Assembly: GCA_963809545.1 (NCBI GenBank)
Contig: CAWEKD010000007.1
Coordinates: 862,727 to 926,726, forward strand
Source of the DNA: Natronosporangium sp035305625
Lineage (GTDB): Bacteria; Actinomycetota; Actinomycetes; Mycobacteriales; Micromonosporaceae
DNA: 64,000 bases
Direction: 5' to 3'
Part shown: piece by piece, positions 26,513 through 35,079 of the stretch
Layout: the number at the start of each line of letters is the position of its first letter
Numbering within the stretch: the stretch's first letter is position 1
Program-made: the position numbers and the translations under genes
The notes under the pieces: generated by a model
Told to the model about the DNA's origin: nothing
The model's database searches: none
The model's input: the letters and a program-made list of their open reading frames with translations, nothing else

Positions 26513-27763
26513 ATGACGACTGCCCAGCCAGCCGCACCCGCCGGGGGCCCGGCGACGCACTCGGCCGCCGCTGCCACGCCCACCGCGGTGGCCGAGGCGG
26601 AGCGCTGGACCGCCCACAACTACCATCCGCTGCCGGTGGTGCTCGCCGACGGCGACGGCGCCTGGGTCACCGACGTCGATGGTCGCCGTTACCTGGACTG
26701 CCTGGCCGGTTACTCCGCCCTGAACTTCGGCCATCGCCACCCGGCGCTGATCGAGGCCGCCCGAGCCCAGCTCGACCGACTCACCCTCACCAGTCGCGCG
26801 TTCCTGCACGACCAGTTCGCCACCTTCTGCCGGGAGCTGGCGCAGTTGTGCGGCAAGCAGCTGACGCTCCCGATGAACACCGGCGCGGAGGCGGTCGAGA
26901 CCGGCATCAAGGTGGCCCGGAAGTGGGGCTATCAGGTCAAGGGGGTGCCGGAGGGGCAGGCCACGATCGTGGTGGCGGAGAACAACTTCCACGGCCGGAC
27001 CACCACCATCATCAGCTTCTCCACCGACCCGGAGGCGCGCGCCGACTTCGGCCCGTACACCCCCGGGTTCCGGATCGTCCCGTACGGCGACCTCACCGCG
27101 CTGCGGGAGGCGGTGGACGACACCACCGTGGCGGTGCTGCTGGAGCCGATCCAGGGCGAAGCCGGGGTGTACGTGCCCCCACCCGGCTACCTGGCCGGGG
27201 TCCGGGAACTGTGCGACCAGCGGAACGTGCTCTTCCTGGCGGATGAGATCCAGTCCGGACTGGGCCGCACCGGCGCCACCTTCGCCTGCGACCACGAGCA
27301 GGTGGTGCCGGACGCCTACCTGCTGGGTAAGGCGCTGGGCGGCGGGATCGTGCCGGTGTCGGCGGTGGTGGCCAACACCGATGTGCTCGGGGTACTCCGC
27401 CCCGGTGAACACGGCTCCACCTTCGGCGGCAACCCCCTGGCCTGCGCGGTCGGCACCGCGGTGGTGCGGCTGCTGCGCACCGGGGAGCTCCAGGACCGGT
27501 CCGCCCGGCTGGGCGAGCGCCTGCACGCCCGGCTGCGTGAGTTGGTCGGGCACGGGGTGGTGGAGGTACGTGGACGCGGACTGTGGGCGGGGGTCGACAT
27601 CGACCCGGACCGGATGACCGGCCGGGAAGCGTGTGAACGGCTGGCCGCCCGCGGCGTCCTGGCCAAGGACACCCACGGCTCCACGATCCGACTGGCCCCG
27701 CCGCTCGTCATCGACGAGGCCGACCTGGACTGGGCGGTCGACCAACTCGCGGCGATCCTCTGA
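26513..27763 (+). CDS. rocD: Ornithine--oxo-acid aminotransferase
   Basis: A 416-residue class III PLP aminotransferase that turns ornithine plus 2-oxoglutarate into glutamate semialdehyde and glutamate. Family blocks are present: NYHPLPVVL, MNTGAEAVETGIK, NNFHGRT, LEPIQGEAG, LADEIQSGLGRTG and the PLP lysine in LLGKALGGG. The RBS AAGGGGTGG is well placed. It lies just after the betaine uptake operon but behind a terminator. As its product leads to proline, another osmolyte, a role in osmoadaptation as well as arginine breakdown is possible; that is inference. Confidence 0.93.
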   Translation: MTTAQPAAPAGGPATHSAAAATPTAVAEAERWTAHNYHPLPVVLADGDGAWVTDVDGRRYLDCLAGYSALNFGHRHPALIEAARAQLDRLTLTSRAFLHDQFATFCRELAQLCGKQLTLPMNTGAEAVETGIKVARKWGYQVKGVPEGQATIVVAENNFHGRTTTIISFSTDPEARADFGPYTPGFRIVPYGDLTALREAVDDTTVAVLLEPIQGEAGVYVPPPGYLAGVRELCDQRNVLFLADEIQSGLGRTGATFACDHEQVVPDAYLLGKALGGGIVPVSAVVANTDVLGVLRPGEHGSTFGGNPLACAVGTAVVRLLRTGELQDRSARLGERLHARLRELVGHGVVEVRGRGLWAGVDIDPDRMTGREACERLAARGVLAKDTHGSTIRLAPPLVIDEADLDWAVDQLAAIL

Positions 27764-27773
27764 TCTCCCGCGC

Positions 27774-27788
27774 GGCGCTCGAGGCGCC
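27774..27788. terminator. Weak hairpin between convergent rocD and FHA genes
   Basis: GGCGC-TCGAG-GCGCC in the 40-bp gap between two convergent stops. The stem is short and there is no T-tract, so the call is weak. Confidence 0.3.
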
Positions 27789-27803
27789 CACCGGTGGGGC
27801 GGC

Positions 27804-28859
27804 TCAGCGCAGCCGGATCGCCACCGTGGGCGCCTCCGCCATCACCGAGGCCGGGCGCGCGGTACCGCCCCGCAACCGGTCCGGTCGACCGAGCTCCACT
27901 CCCCGGTACAGCTCCACCACGTCGTCCGCGGTCAACTGGTAGGCCTGACCGGCGGTCAACGGCACCGATCCGGCCGGGGTGCGCACCACTGTCCCGTTGG
28001 TGCTGCGGTCGGTGACCACCAGGACATCGCCGTGCAGGTCGAGGCGCAGATGGTTGCGGCTGACCCAGCGCATCGCCTCCGGCCCGAGCAGTCGCCCCAG
28101 GCTCACACTGGCCCCGGGCCCTTCCGGGGTGGGGGAACGCCCCACCACCACCGGCGCCTCCGGCCGGACCACGAACCGGCCCCGGACCGCGCCGTCCACC
28201 CGGACCGCCAGCACCCGCGCGGGCGGGCGAGGCCCGGCATCGACCAGTCGGGTGTCGTGACGGGGACAGGTGGGCACCGCTGCCCGCAACCGCGGTGGGG
28301 GCTGGCCTCCGGTGGGGGCCCCGAACCCCGGGCAGGTCGGCTCCGGACACCGCCACAACCGGGTCAGCACCGGGGTGGCGGCCGGTCCGGGCAGTCCTTC
28401 CCCGACCGTGGCGAGCCCCTGGGCGGCCGGCGCCAGCAGTCCGCGGGGCAGCCACGCGTACCGGTCGGCGTACGGTGCGAACAGCTGCCGGCTCAGCACC
28501 GGCACCCCGAGCTGCTCGGCCACCTCCAGTACGCGGTCTTCGGGCTGCGGCAACACCTCCAGCAGCCCGTCATCGGCCCACCGCCGGATCGCCATCCGCT
28601 CGTTGGAGGTGAGATCGAGGTCGGACAGGAGTCCGCGGTTCGCCACCGCGAACACCGCCACCCCGTCCTCCGCCAGGTGCTGCGCGTACGCGTCCAGCAC
28701 GTGCCCCAGCCGCAGCAGACTGGCCGGTTTGCCGTGGTCGCCGTCGAGATCCACCAGCCGGACCACCTCGGCCAGGTCCAACACGCCCCGCGCCAGGGCT
28801 GGATCCAGGGTCAGGCGTGCCTCGATCGCGTCCAGTACTCGACTGACCTCGAACCGCAT
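27804..28859 (-). CDS. FHA-domain protein with zinc-ribbon-like segment (paralogue 2)
   Basis: A 351-residue protein with the same order as the protein at 14225-15511: N-terminal helical module (VLDAIEARLTLD...NERMAIRRWADDG), a Cys-x4-Cys motif (CPEPTCPGFG) plus CPRHD, then an FHA domain (VVGRS, WVSRNHLRL, DRSTNGTVV). The FHA residues Arg, Ser, His and Asn that bind phosphothreonine are better kept here than in paralogue 1. The ATG overlaps the stop of the upstream pterin dehydratase gene (TGATG), so translation is coupled. Function unknown; a phospho-dependent adaptor is a fair guess. Confidence 0.82.
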   Translation of the reverse strand: MRFEVSRVLDAIEARLTLDPALARGVLDLAEVVRLVDLDGDHGKPASLLRLGHVLDAYAQHLAEDGVAVFAVANRGLLSDLDLTSNERMAIRRWADDGLLEVLPQPEDRVLEVAEQLGVPVLSRQLFAPYADRYAWLPRGLLAPAAQGLATVGEGLPGPAATPVLTRLWRCPEPTCPGFGAPTGGQPPPRLRAAVPTCPRHDTRLVDAGPRPPARVLAVRVDGAVRGRFVVRPEAPVVVGRSPTPEGPGASVSLGRLLGPEAMRWVSRNHLRLDLHGDVLVVTDRSTNGTVVRTPAGSVPLTAGQAYQLTADDVVELYRGVELGRPDRLRGGTARPASVMAEAPTVAIRLR

Positions 28860-29182
28860 CAGCCCGCTCCGTTCCCCTCCGGCCGGTCAGCGCCCAGCTC
28901 CGCCACGATCCGGTCGATCCGGTCGGCGAGGTCCAGGTCCTGGGCGGTGACCCCACCCGCGGAGTGCGTGACGCATCGGAAGGTGACGCTCCGCCACCGG
29001 ATGTCCATGTCGGGATGGTGGTTCAGCTCCTCGGCCACCGCTGCCACCCGGTTCACCGCCGTGATCGCGGTCGGGAAGCTATCGAAGGTAACCGTGCGTG
29101 CGATCCCGGACGGATCCCCCGACCAGTGCGGGTGCTCCTGCAACCTGGACCGCACTTGATCAGGTTTGAGCAGCTCAGCCAT
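28859..29182 (-). CDS. 4a-hydroxytetrahydrobiopterin dehydratase (PCD/DCoH family)
   Basis: A 107-residue pterin-4a-carbinolamine dehydratase that removes water from the 4a-hydroxy pterin made by aromatic amino acid hydroxylases or related enzymes. The family signature is complete: ELNHHPDMDIRW, then THSAGGVTAQDLDLADRID, with the catalytic histidines. The ATG has TATCGT 7 nt upstream and no RBS, suggesting a leaderless message. It is coupled to the FHA gene downstream. No aromatic hydroxylase is seen in the window. Confidence 0.92.
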   Translation of the reverse strand: MAELLKPDQVRSRLQEHPHWSGDPSGIARTVTFDSFPTAITAVNRVAAVAEELNHHPDMDIRWRSVTFRCVTHSAGGVTAQDLDLADRIDRIVAELGADRPEGNGAG

Positions 29183-29189
29183 GGTGCAG

Positions 29190-29195
29190 ACGATA
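29190..29195 (-). promoter_or_regulatory. -10-like box of leaderless pterin dehydratase gene
   Basis: On the minus strand TATCGT is followed by CTGCACC and the ATG at 29182. It is the likely promoter box for the dehydratase-FHA operon. Confidence 0.5.
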
Positions 29196-29252
29196 CCGCC
29201 CGGTCCGCGGTGGCGGGTTCGCCGCCGCGCCGATCGGCGGTGAACCCGCCGG

Positions 29253-29918
29253 TCAGCCGGCGGTGTCCGCCGCCTCCTCGACCCCGAACAGCGGCAGGCA
29301 GGGGGTAAGCCCTTCGATCGTGACCGGCATGGTGCGGGTGGCCTGCCAGTCGGCGCGGCTCAACCGCAGCCGCTGGATGGTGACCGCCCGGCCTTGTACC
29401 ACCTCCCGGGTGATTCCGTCCGGGCGATAACCCAGCTTGCGGGAGACCCTCAGCGAGGCGGGGTTGTCCACCATCGCCCCCGAGACCGCCTCCTGCGCGG
29501 CCAGGCCGGCGAAGGCCAGGTGGAGCACGGCCGCCCGCATCTCCGTGCCGATCCCTTGGCCCTGGTGCGCGCGCCCGAGCCAGGAACCGGTACCCACTTC
29601 CCGGGTGATGGCGAAGTCGCGGGCTCCTAGGCTCTGCTGCCCGACCGGCCGCCCGGCGTGGAACACGACGAGGTTCAGGGACCAGTTCGTCGGGGTCCAG
29701 GTGCCGAGCGTGGTCAGGTAGTACTGGATGACGTTGCGCCCCACCTCCACCGGGGGCGCATCAGTCCACGGCACACTGAACGGCATCTGGTCCGGCGGGT
29801 GAATCCCCGCGGCGGCCACGTCGGCCAGGTCGGCGAGTTCCGCTAGGGACGGTATCCGCAGCTCTAGCCGAGGGGTGACCAGCCGCAGCCCGACCAGCGG
29901 GAAATAGTCGACCAGCAT
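29253..29918 (-). CDS. GNAT-family N-acetyltransferase
   Basis: A 221-residue acetyltransferase of the RimJ/RimL-like group. Features: TPRLELRIPS at the N-terminus, the acetyl-CoA loop AHQGQGIGTEMRAAVL, and the C-terminal block NPASLRVSRKLGYRPDG. It would move an acetyl group from acetyl-CoA to an amine of a protein or small molecule. ATG 29918 is used because GGATGGAGGC precedes it; an upstream extension to 30023 is unlikely. The substrate is unknown. Confidence 0.88.
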   Translation of the reverse strand: MLVDYFPLVGLRLVTPRLELRIPSLAELADLADVAAAGIHPPDQMPFSVPWTDAPPVEVGRNVIQYYLTTLGTWTPTNWSLNLVVFHAGRPVGQQSLGARDFAITREVGTGSWLGRAHQGQGIGTEMRAAVLHLAFAGLAAQEAVSGAMVDNPASLRVSRKLGYRPDGITREVVQGRAVTIQRLRLSRADWQATRTMPVTIEGLTPCLPLFGVEEAADTAG

Positions 29919-30111
29919 GCCTCCATCCTGGCCGGCTACTCCCGACATTTCATCAAATTTTTCTCGGTGGACGGCAGCATCGAAGCGGCGTGTGCCCCGG
30001 AGGACATGGGAGCGAGACCACACACCGGTCCACAGAAACCGGGCCCCCTATCGCCGACCGGGCTGGCCGCACCGCGCACGATCGTCCTGCTTCTCGGTTG
30101 CGTCCGCCTAC

Positions 30112-30117
30112 TAGACT
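30112..30117 (+). promoter_or_regulatory. Possible -10 box before Tad-linked operon
   Basis: TAGACT, the favoured actinobacterial -10 form, lies about 70 bp before the first gene of the Tad cluster. No good -35 is seen. Confidence 0.3.
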
Positions 30118-30188
30118 GCGGAAAACAACCCCAGGAATATATTGACTATCTTGCTTCTGTACCCGGGCCCCCAGGGAGACTGCGGACA

Positions 30189-30764
30189 GTGACCACCACG
30201 TCACGTTCATTGGTGCGAGCGGTCGGGTTCGCGGCCATGATCGCGCTCGGCCTCAGCGTGACCGCCTGTGGCGGCGACAGCGGCGACGGCCTTCCCCCGC
30301 CCGCATCCCCACCCGCGGACACCCCGGCACAGACCATCGACCCGGAGCATCAGCAGATCCTCGACGTCTACTACGGATCGGTGGATGCGATGGTCGCCGC
30401 CCAGGCGGCAGGCGACCCGGATTACCCCGACCTAGCCAATTATTTTCTGGTCGGGGCCGCTGCCCTGATGAACGTGGAGAGCGGAATCCAGCACAACAAC
30501 CTCCGGGGCACGTACTACCTGGGCGATCTGGAGGTGGTTTCGGCCACCGTGACCGAGGTGGACTTGGAGGCCGAGCCCCCGGTCGCCGTCATCGAGGCCT
30601 GTCTGGACTACTCCAACTATCTCCTCGTCCACCGGGAAGACGACTCCCGTGTTCCGGGCGTAGAGCCCCCCGGCCGCCATCCGGTCACCAACCAGGCGGT
30701 GCTGGGCACAGACGGCTTCTGGTACATCGCCACCAGTGAGACACATTGGACTGAATCATGTTGA
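30189..30764 (+). CDS. Lipoprotein at head of Tad pilus operon
   Basis: A 191-residue exported lipoprotein (lipobox VTAC, Cys27). After a short Pro-rich linker comes a domain of about 150 residues (DPEHQQILDVYYGSVDAMVAA) that resembles small NTF2-like folds seen in secretion-linked lipoproteins; that fold call is tentative. GTG 30189 has GGGAG upstream. It overlaps the next gene by 7 bp (ATGTTGA), so it belongs to the same operon as the Tad machinery and may act at the cell surface during pilus assembly. Confidence 0.75.
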   Translation: MTTTSRSLVRAVGFAAMIALGLSVTACGGDSGDGLPPPASPPADTPAQTIDPEHQQILDVYYGSVDAMVAAQAAGDPDYPDLANYFLVGAAALMNVESGIQHNNLRGTYYLGDLEVVSATVTEVDLEAEPPVAVIEACLDYSNYLLVHREDDSRVPGVEPPGRHPVTNQAVLGTDGFWYIATSETHWTESC

Positions 30765-31819
30765 CACTCGACCGGAAAGCCTGGGTCGCCGCAATCACGA
30801 CCTCGATGGTCGTGTTCGCCACAGGTTTATTCGTAGCCACCAACGCCCACACGCCGCAGCCTGATCTCTCGCCCAGCCGGACGGAGCTTACGGCTCAACC
30901 TCGGGACAACTGCCCCACCAACGATTACTTGTGCCTGCCCGGAACGGAGAACCCTTCTCCCTCCAACCCATCCCGTGGCTCCGGTGGAGGGAGCACCGCC
31001 TGCACATACGACACCGGTGACGGCACCATCACCGTGGCGGACGACTCCCGCCGCCGCGGCATCGTCCGGTTGGCGCAGTACGGGGTGATCGAGATCCCCT
31101 GCTACATGGAGGGCTACGGGTGGTACGACGGGGGCAACTGCTACGTCGGTGATCCCCCAGCGCTGGTGCAGCCGCCGCTCTTTCCGCCAGAAGGCGCCGA
31201 CCCGGACAGCGGCGCCTGGTATTGGCTGCGCTGCTTCGCCGGGATCACCCTCTTCAACGGGGAGCCGGTGTTCTACTGGTACGCGGACATGCGCTGGCGG
31301 TGGATCGCCCACGAGGACGCCCCGAGCGTGACCCCCGAACAGGTGGCTCGGTCGTGGCTGGCCGCGATCCGGCTGGAGCCGGTCCAGCTGCAGCTCGCCC
31401 CACCGCCGGGCAGCGGCGCCGGCCTGGTCGGGCTACCGGTCTGGCTGGGGGTGGACACTTCCGACCCGAACTCTTGGGGCCCCATCAGCGACCGCCACTG
31501 CATCGCCGGCGTGTGTGTCTCGCTCTCAGCCCAGGTCACCGAGGTCACCTGGAACATGGGCGACGGCACCACGTTCACCTGCGCCCGGGGCACCCACCAC
31601 ACCTGGCAGCGGGGGATGGACTTCCGTAGTCCCACCGGCTGCCACCACTTCTACCAGCGCTCCAGCCGGCACCAGCCCGGCGGGCACTACACCCTCACCG
31701 CTACCAGCCACTGGGAGGTGGAGTGGTCGGGCCTCTCCGCCTCCGGAGTGATGACCGTCGAACGCACCGCCACTACCAGCGTCCAGATCGACGAGATTCA
31801 GGTGTTGACGACCCGATGA
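30758..31819 (+). CDS. Secreted PKD-like protein of Tad operon
   Basis: A 353-residue protein with one N-terminal signal or anchor (residues about 8-28), a Thr/Pro/Ser-rich linker and a large outer part rich in Trp and Cys. The C-terminal section (VTWNMGDGTTFTC, then YTLTATSHWEVEWSG) looks like a PKD-type Ig fold. Proteins like this are regular neighbours of actinobacterial tad genes. It overlaps both neighbours. A role as surface or pilus-tip component is inference. Confidence 0.75.
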   Translation: MLTLDRKAWVAAITTSMVVFATGLFVATNAHTPQPDLSPSRTELTAQPRDNCPTNDYLCLPGTENPSPSNPSRGSGGGSTACTYDTGDGTITVADDSRRRGIVRLAQYGVIEIPCYMEGYGWYDGGNCYVGDPPALVQPPLFPPEGADPDSGAWYWLRCFAGITLFNGEPVFYWYADMRWRWIAHEDAPSVTPEQVARSWLAAIRLEPVQLQLAPPPGSGAGLVGLPVWLGVDTSDPNSWGPISDRHCIAGVCVSLSAQVTEVTWNMGDGTTFTCARGTHHTWQRGMDFRSPTGCHHFYQRSSRHQPGGHYTLTATSHWEVEWSGLSASGVMTVERTATTSVQIDEIQVLTTR

Positions 31820-32526
31820 CCCAGACGAATCCCTCTGTCACCCTCCCTAGCGCATCGATGGGCCCGGTGGCCGCCCCGGCGGGGCCACGCGAGCGACGGA
31901 TCCGGTTCGGCCAGTTGGCGCTGGCGATCGCCCTCGTGGTCGTGGGCGCGTTGGGCGCCGCTGGCTTGGTCGTGGTGGTGGCCGGCGAGGGCCGGTACCT
32001 CGCCTTGGCGCGGGATGTGGCGTACGGGGCCCAGATCCAGGAGAGCGACCTGATCACCGTGCAGATCACCTCACCACCGGGGTTGTCGCCGGTGCCGGCC
32101 AGCGAAATCCACCGTGTGGTGGGCAACTACGCGGCCATGCCGCTGGCCAAGGGCACCCTGCTCACCAGCTCTCAGGTCACCGCGACCCGGCACCCGGGGC
32201 CGGGCGAGGCCCGGATCGGTATCACCCTGCGTAACGACCGGCTGCCGGGGCAACATCTGCGCCCCGGGCTGCTGCTGCTCCTGGTGGACACCAGTGGCGG
32301 CGACAATTTCTCCTCCGGGGACCAGCCGGTGACGCGCACCCGCACCTGGGAGGTGATCCTGGCGAGCGCCGGCAATGAGGAGGACCGCTTCATGCTGGGC
32401 GGCGCCGGTAGCCGGGAGGTCACCTTGGACGTGATCGTCCCGGCCCGGGACGCACCCCTGATCGCCACCCTGGCCGCCGATGGCGACATCGCGGTAGCGG
32501 TGCTACCGGGACAGCCGGGAGCGTGA
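31816..32526 (+). CDS. cpaB: SAF-domain protein (CpaB/RcpC-like)
   Basis: A 236-residue protein with one membrane helix (residues about 32-56) followed by an SAF domain (ARDVAYGAQIQESDLITVQI ... MPLAKGTLLTSSQV). CpaB/RcpC proteins help pass the Flp pilus through the envelope. In an organism without an outer membrane, the domain likely contacts peptidoglycan. The ATG overlaps the previous stop (ATGA). Confidence 0.85.
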   Translation: MTQTNPSVTLPSASMGPVAAPAGPRERRIRFGQLALAIALVVVGALGAAGLVVVVAGEGRYLALARDVAYGAQIQESDLITVQITSPPGLSPVPASEIHRVVGNYAAMPLAKGTLLTSSQVTATRHPGPGEARIGITLRNDRLPGQHLRPGLLLLLVDTSGGDNFSSGDQPVTRTRTWEVILASAGNEEDRFMLGGAGSREVTLDVIVPARDAPLIATLAADGDIAVAVLPGQPGA

Positions 32527-32527
32527 C

Positions 32528-33337
32528 ATGGCCGTCATCGCGCTCGTGTCCGCCAAGGGCAGCCCGGGGGTGACCACGGCTGCGCTCGCGTTCACCCTTA
32601 CCTGGCCCGGACACTGCGTGCTGGCCGAATGCGACCCGGCCGGCGGCACCGTCCAAGCGGGATATTTAGCCGGCGCACTGCCGGCCGACCGCGGCATCCG
32701 GGAACTGGCCGTGGCGGAACTGCGGGGAGAGGACCTGCACCAGAAGTGGTGGCAACAGTTGGTCGACCTGCAGCCGCCCAAGTTGCAACGGCTCTTGCTG
32801 CCGGGGATCACCGATCCCGTGCAGTCCGGCACGCTGCGGCAGGTGTGGGAGCGGCTCGCTGAGTTCTTCATTCAGCTCGAGTACACCTCTCCCAGCTTCG
32901 ATGTGATCCTCGATTGTGGTCGGTTGGCCGCCCCCAACACGCCATGGCCGCTGCTGCACCGAGCGGACGCGGTGCTGCTGGTGATGCGACCGAGCCTGCC
33001 GCAGATGGCCTCCGCCGTGCCGGTCCTGCGCACTCTGCGCAATCAACTGATCGACCACGGGGTGGGCACCACCTCCTTGGGGCTGTTGCTGACCGGGCCG
33101 GGTGACCAGCCGGCGCGGGTGGTCACGCAAGAGCTGCACAACCCGGTGGTCGTCACCCTGCCGAACGACCCCCGCACCGCGCACGTGCTCGGCCACGGTG
33201 GGCATGTCCGGATGAACTCGCCGCTCATGCGTGCCGCGGCCGCCGCCCACCCCTACCTGGTCAACCACGTCCAGACCCGCCGGGCCGCGCTCCAGGCGCG
33301 GGCGACCGGCATTGATTCGGGAGTTGCCCAGCTATGA
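32528..33337 (+). CDS. tadZ: TadZ/CpaE-like ATPase with degenerate P-loop
   Basis: A 269-residue MinD-superfamily protein that places the Tad machine. The deviant Walker A reads KGSPGVTT (Lys10, but Val15 where ParA and MinD have the catalytic-loop Lys). It lacks the receiver-like N-terminal domain of Gram-negative TadZ. The rest keeps the fold (AECDPAGGTV, FDVILDCGRL). The start is one base after the SAF stop, and its end overlaps tadA (ATGA). ATP hydrolysis may be weak or lost; TadZ proteins are known to have atypical Walker A motifs. Confidence 0.85.
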   Translation: MAVIALVSAKGSPGVTTAALAFTLTWPGHCVLAECDPAGGTVQAGYLAGALPADRGIRELAVAELRGEDLHQKWWQQLVDLQPPKLQRLLLPGITDPVQSGTLRQVWERLAEFFIQLEYTSPSFDVILDCGRLAAPNTPWPLLHRADAVLLVMRPSLPQMASAVPVLRTLRNQLIDHGVGTTSLGLLLTGPGDQPARVVTQELHNPVVVTLPNDPRTAHVLGHGGHVRMNSPLMRAAAAAHPYLVNHVQTRRAALQARATGIDSGVAQL

Positions 33338-35079
33338 CCGCCGACGACTATCCGACCGTGGTCGGTTGGCGGCCGGAGTGGCCGGCCGACCTTACCGACC
33401 GGCCGGCTGGAGCGGCGACCACGCCCGCAGGCGACCACGCTACCGCCAGCGGGACAGCACCACTGGTCTCGTCCCCGATGCCACCGCCTCCCCAGGCGGC
33501 GGTGCCCCCGCCGCCGCCCGCGGCACCGGCGGCGGTCCCCCCTCCTCCACCGGTGCCGCCTCCGCCGTCGGCGCCGCCGATCCCCCCGTCGGTCCGACCG
33601 GTCTCACCGTCGGTCCGGCCGGTCTCAGCGCCCGCTCACGGCCCGCATCGGGCTCCCGCGGGGGAGGCCGGGGTACGGGGGCCGGTCTCCGGACCGCCTG
33701 GGCGGGCACCATTGCGGGTGGACTATGCCACGGTCCGCCTGATCCGGGACGCGGTGAGCACGGAGCTGTCCCGGGTGCTGCACGGCAAGGTGGTCGACCC
33801 CCAGCAGCGCCAGCTCGAGGGGGAACGGATCGCCGCGCGACATGTCCGGGACTGGGTGGACGACCAGCGCCGGGCCGGCAATCCCCTGGCGCCGGAATAT
33901 GAAGAGGTCCTGCTCGACGCGGTCGTGGCGGAGCTGCTCGGCCTGGGCCGGCTACAGCTGCTGCTGGCCGACCCGGAGGTCGTCGAGGTACACATCCTCG
34001 GCTACGACAAGGTCCGCATCGAATACGCCGACGGCTCCATCGTGGAGGGAGAGCCGGTCGCGGACAGCGACGACGAGTTGCTGGAGATCCTCCAGACCCT
34101 GGCGCGGCGCGCCGGTAGCGAGAAAAACCTCTCCCCTTCGAGTCCGCACCTGTCCATGGAGCTGCCCGACCAGCACCACAGTCGCTTGACCGCGGTGGCC
34201 TGGGTGACTCCCCGTCCCCACGCGGCGATTCGGCGACACCGGGTGCTCGACGTCGACCTGGACCAGCTGGTCGACCTGGACATGATCAGCGAGCCGGTGC
34301 GGGACTTGCTGAAAGCGGCCATGGCCGCTGACCTCAACATCATGATCGCTGGGCTGGGTGGGGCGGGGAAGACCACGCTGGCGCGGGCGTTAGCGGCGGA
34401 GATCCCGCCCACCGAGCCGGTGGTGGTGATGGAGGACCGCCGCGAGCTCGGCCTCCACACCAGCGGCCGGCACCCCTGGGCGATGTCGATGGAGACCCGC
34501 CAGGGGCACGGGGAGTTGGATGCGCGCGGTCGGCCGCGGGGTGAGGTGACGCTGGCCGATTTGATTCCGGTCTCGCTGAGTCTCGGGGTGCTCCGGATCA
34601 TCGTCGGGGAGGTCCGCGGTAACGAGATCGTGGCGATGCTGCAGGCGATGACCACCAGCCGGGGCTCCATCTGCACCATCCACGCGCGTAACCCGCACTC
34701 GGTCATCGACCGGGCGGTGGAGCTGGCGCTCACCCACGGGCCGGAGATGACCGCGGAACTGGCCCAACGGATGGTGGCCGGCGCCCTCGACCTCATCGTG
34801 TACGTCAATGTGGAGGACGAGACCCGGATCGGCGGCCGCAAGCACCGGTACGTCTCGCACGTGGTGGAGGTGGTCGGCTCCGGGGACCGGGGGCAGGTGG
34901 TGACCACCGAGCTGTTCGGCCCCGGCCATGACGGCCGCGCGGTGCCCAAGCACCATCCCGAACGGATTCGCGACCAGCTCATCCGGGTGGGGTACGACAG
35001 CCGTCGCCTGACCCCGTACATGGCTTCGGGCGACGGCGGCTGGCGCAACCCGCTGCGGAAGAAAGCGGGGCGCGGATGA
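33334..35079 (+). CDS. tadA: Tad pilus assembly ATPase (TadA/CpaF)
   Basis: A 581-residue secretion ATPase of the VirB11/CpaF class. The first 130 residues are proline-rich and probably disordered. The N-terminal helical domain and the RecA-like core follow, with Walker A GLGGAGKTT (Lys346), Asp box VVVMEDRRELGLH, Walker B LRIIVGEVRGNE and the His box ICTIHARNPHSV. It powers pilus assembly with TadB and TadC. It contains a TTA codon near 34390. ATGA overlaps join it to both neighbours. Confidence 0.95.
   Translation: MTADDYPTVVGWRPEWPADLTDRPAGAATTPAGDHATASGTAPLVSSPMPPPPQAAVPPPPPAAPAAVPPPPPVPPPPSAPPIPPSVRPVSPSVRPVSAPAHGPHRAPAGEAGVRGPVSGPPGRAPLRVDYATVRLIRDAVSTELSRVLHGKVVDPQQRQLEGERIAARHVRDWVDDQRRAGNPLAPEYEEVLLDAVVAELLGLGRLQLLLADPEVVEVHILGYDKVRIEYADGSIVEGEPVADSDDELLEILQTLARRAGSEKNLSPSSPHLSMELPDQHHSRLTAVAWVTPRPHAAIRRHRVLDVDLDQLVDLDMISEPVRDLLKAAMAADLNIMIAGLGGAGKTTLARALAAEIPPTEPVVVMEDRRELGLHTSGRHPWAMSMETRQGHGELDARGRPRGEVTLADLIPVSLSLGVLRIIVGEVRGNEIVAMLQAMTTSRGSICTIHARNPHSVIDRAVELALTHGPEMTAELAQRMVAGALDLIVYVNVEDETRIGGRKHRYVSHVVEVVGSGDRGQVVTTELFGPGHDGRAVPKHHPERIRDQLIRVGYDSRRLTPYMASGDGGWRNPLRKKAGRG

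Noticed and set aside
29919..30188. Possible small gene between the GNAT and lipoprotein genes
   Set aside because: The plus frame is open through this gap, but the lipoprotein signal peptide begins at 30189 and the upstream codons show no conserved pattern.
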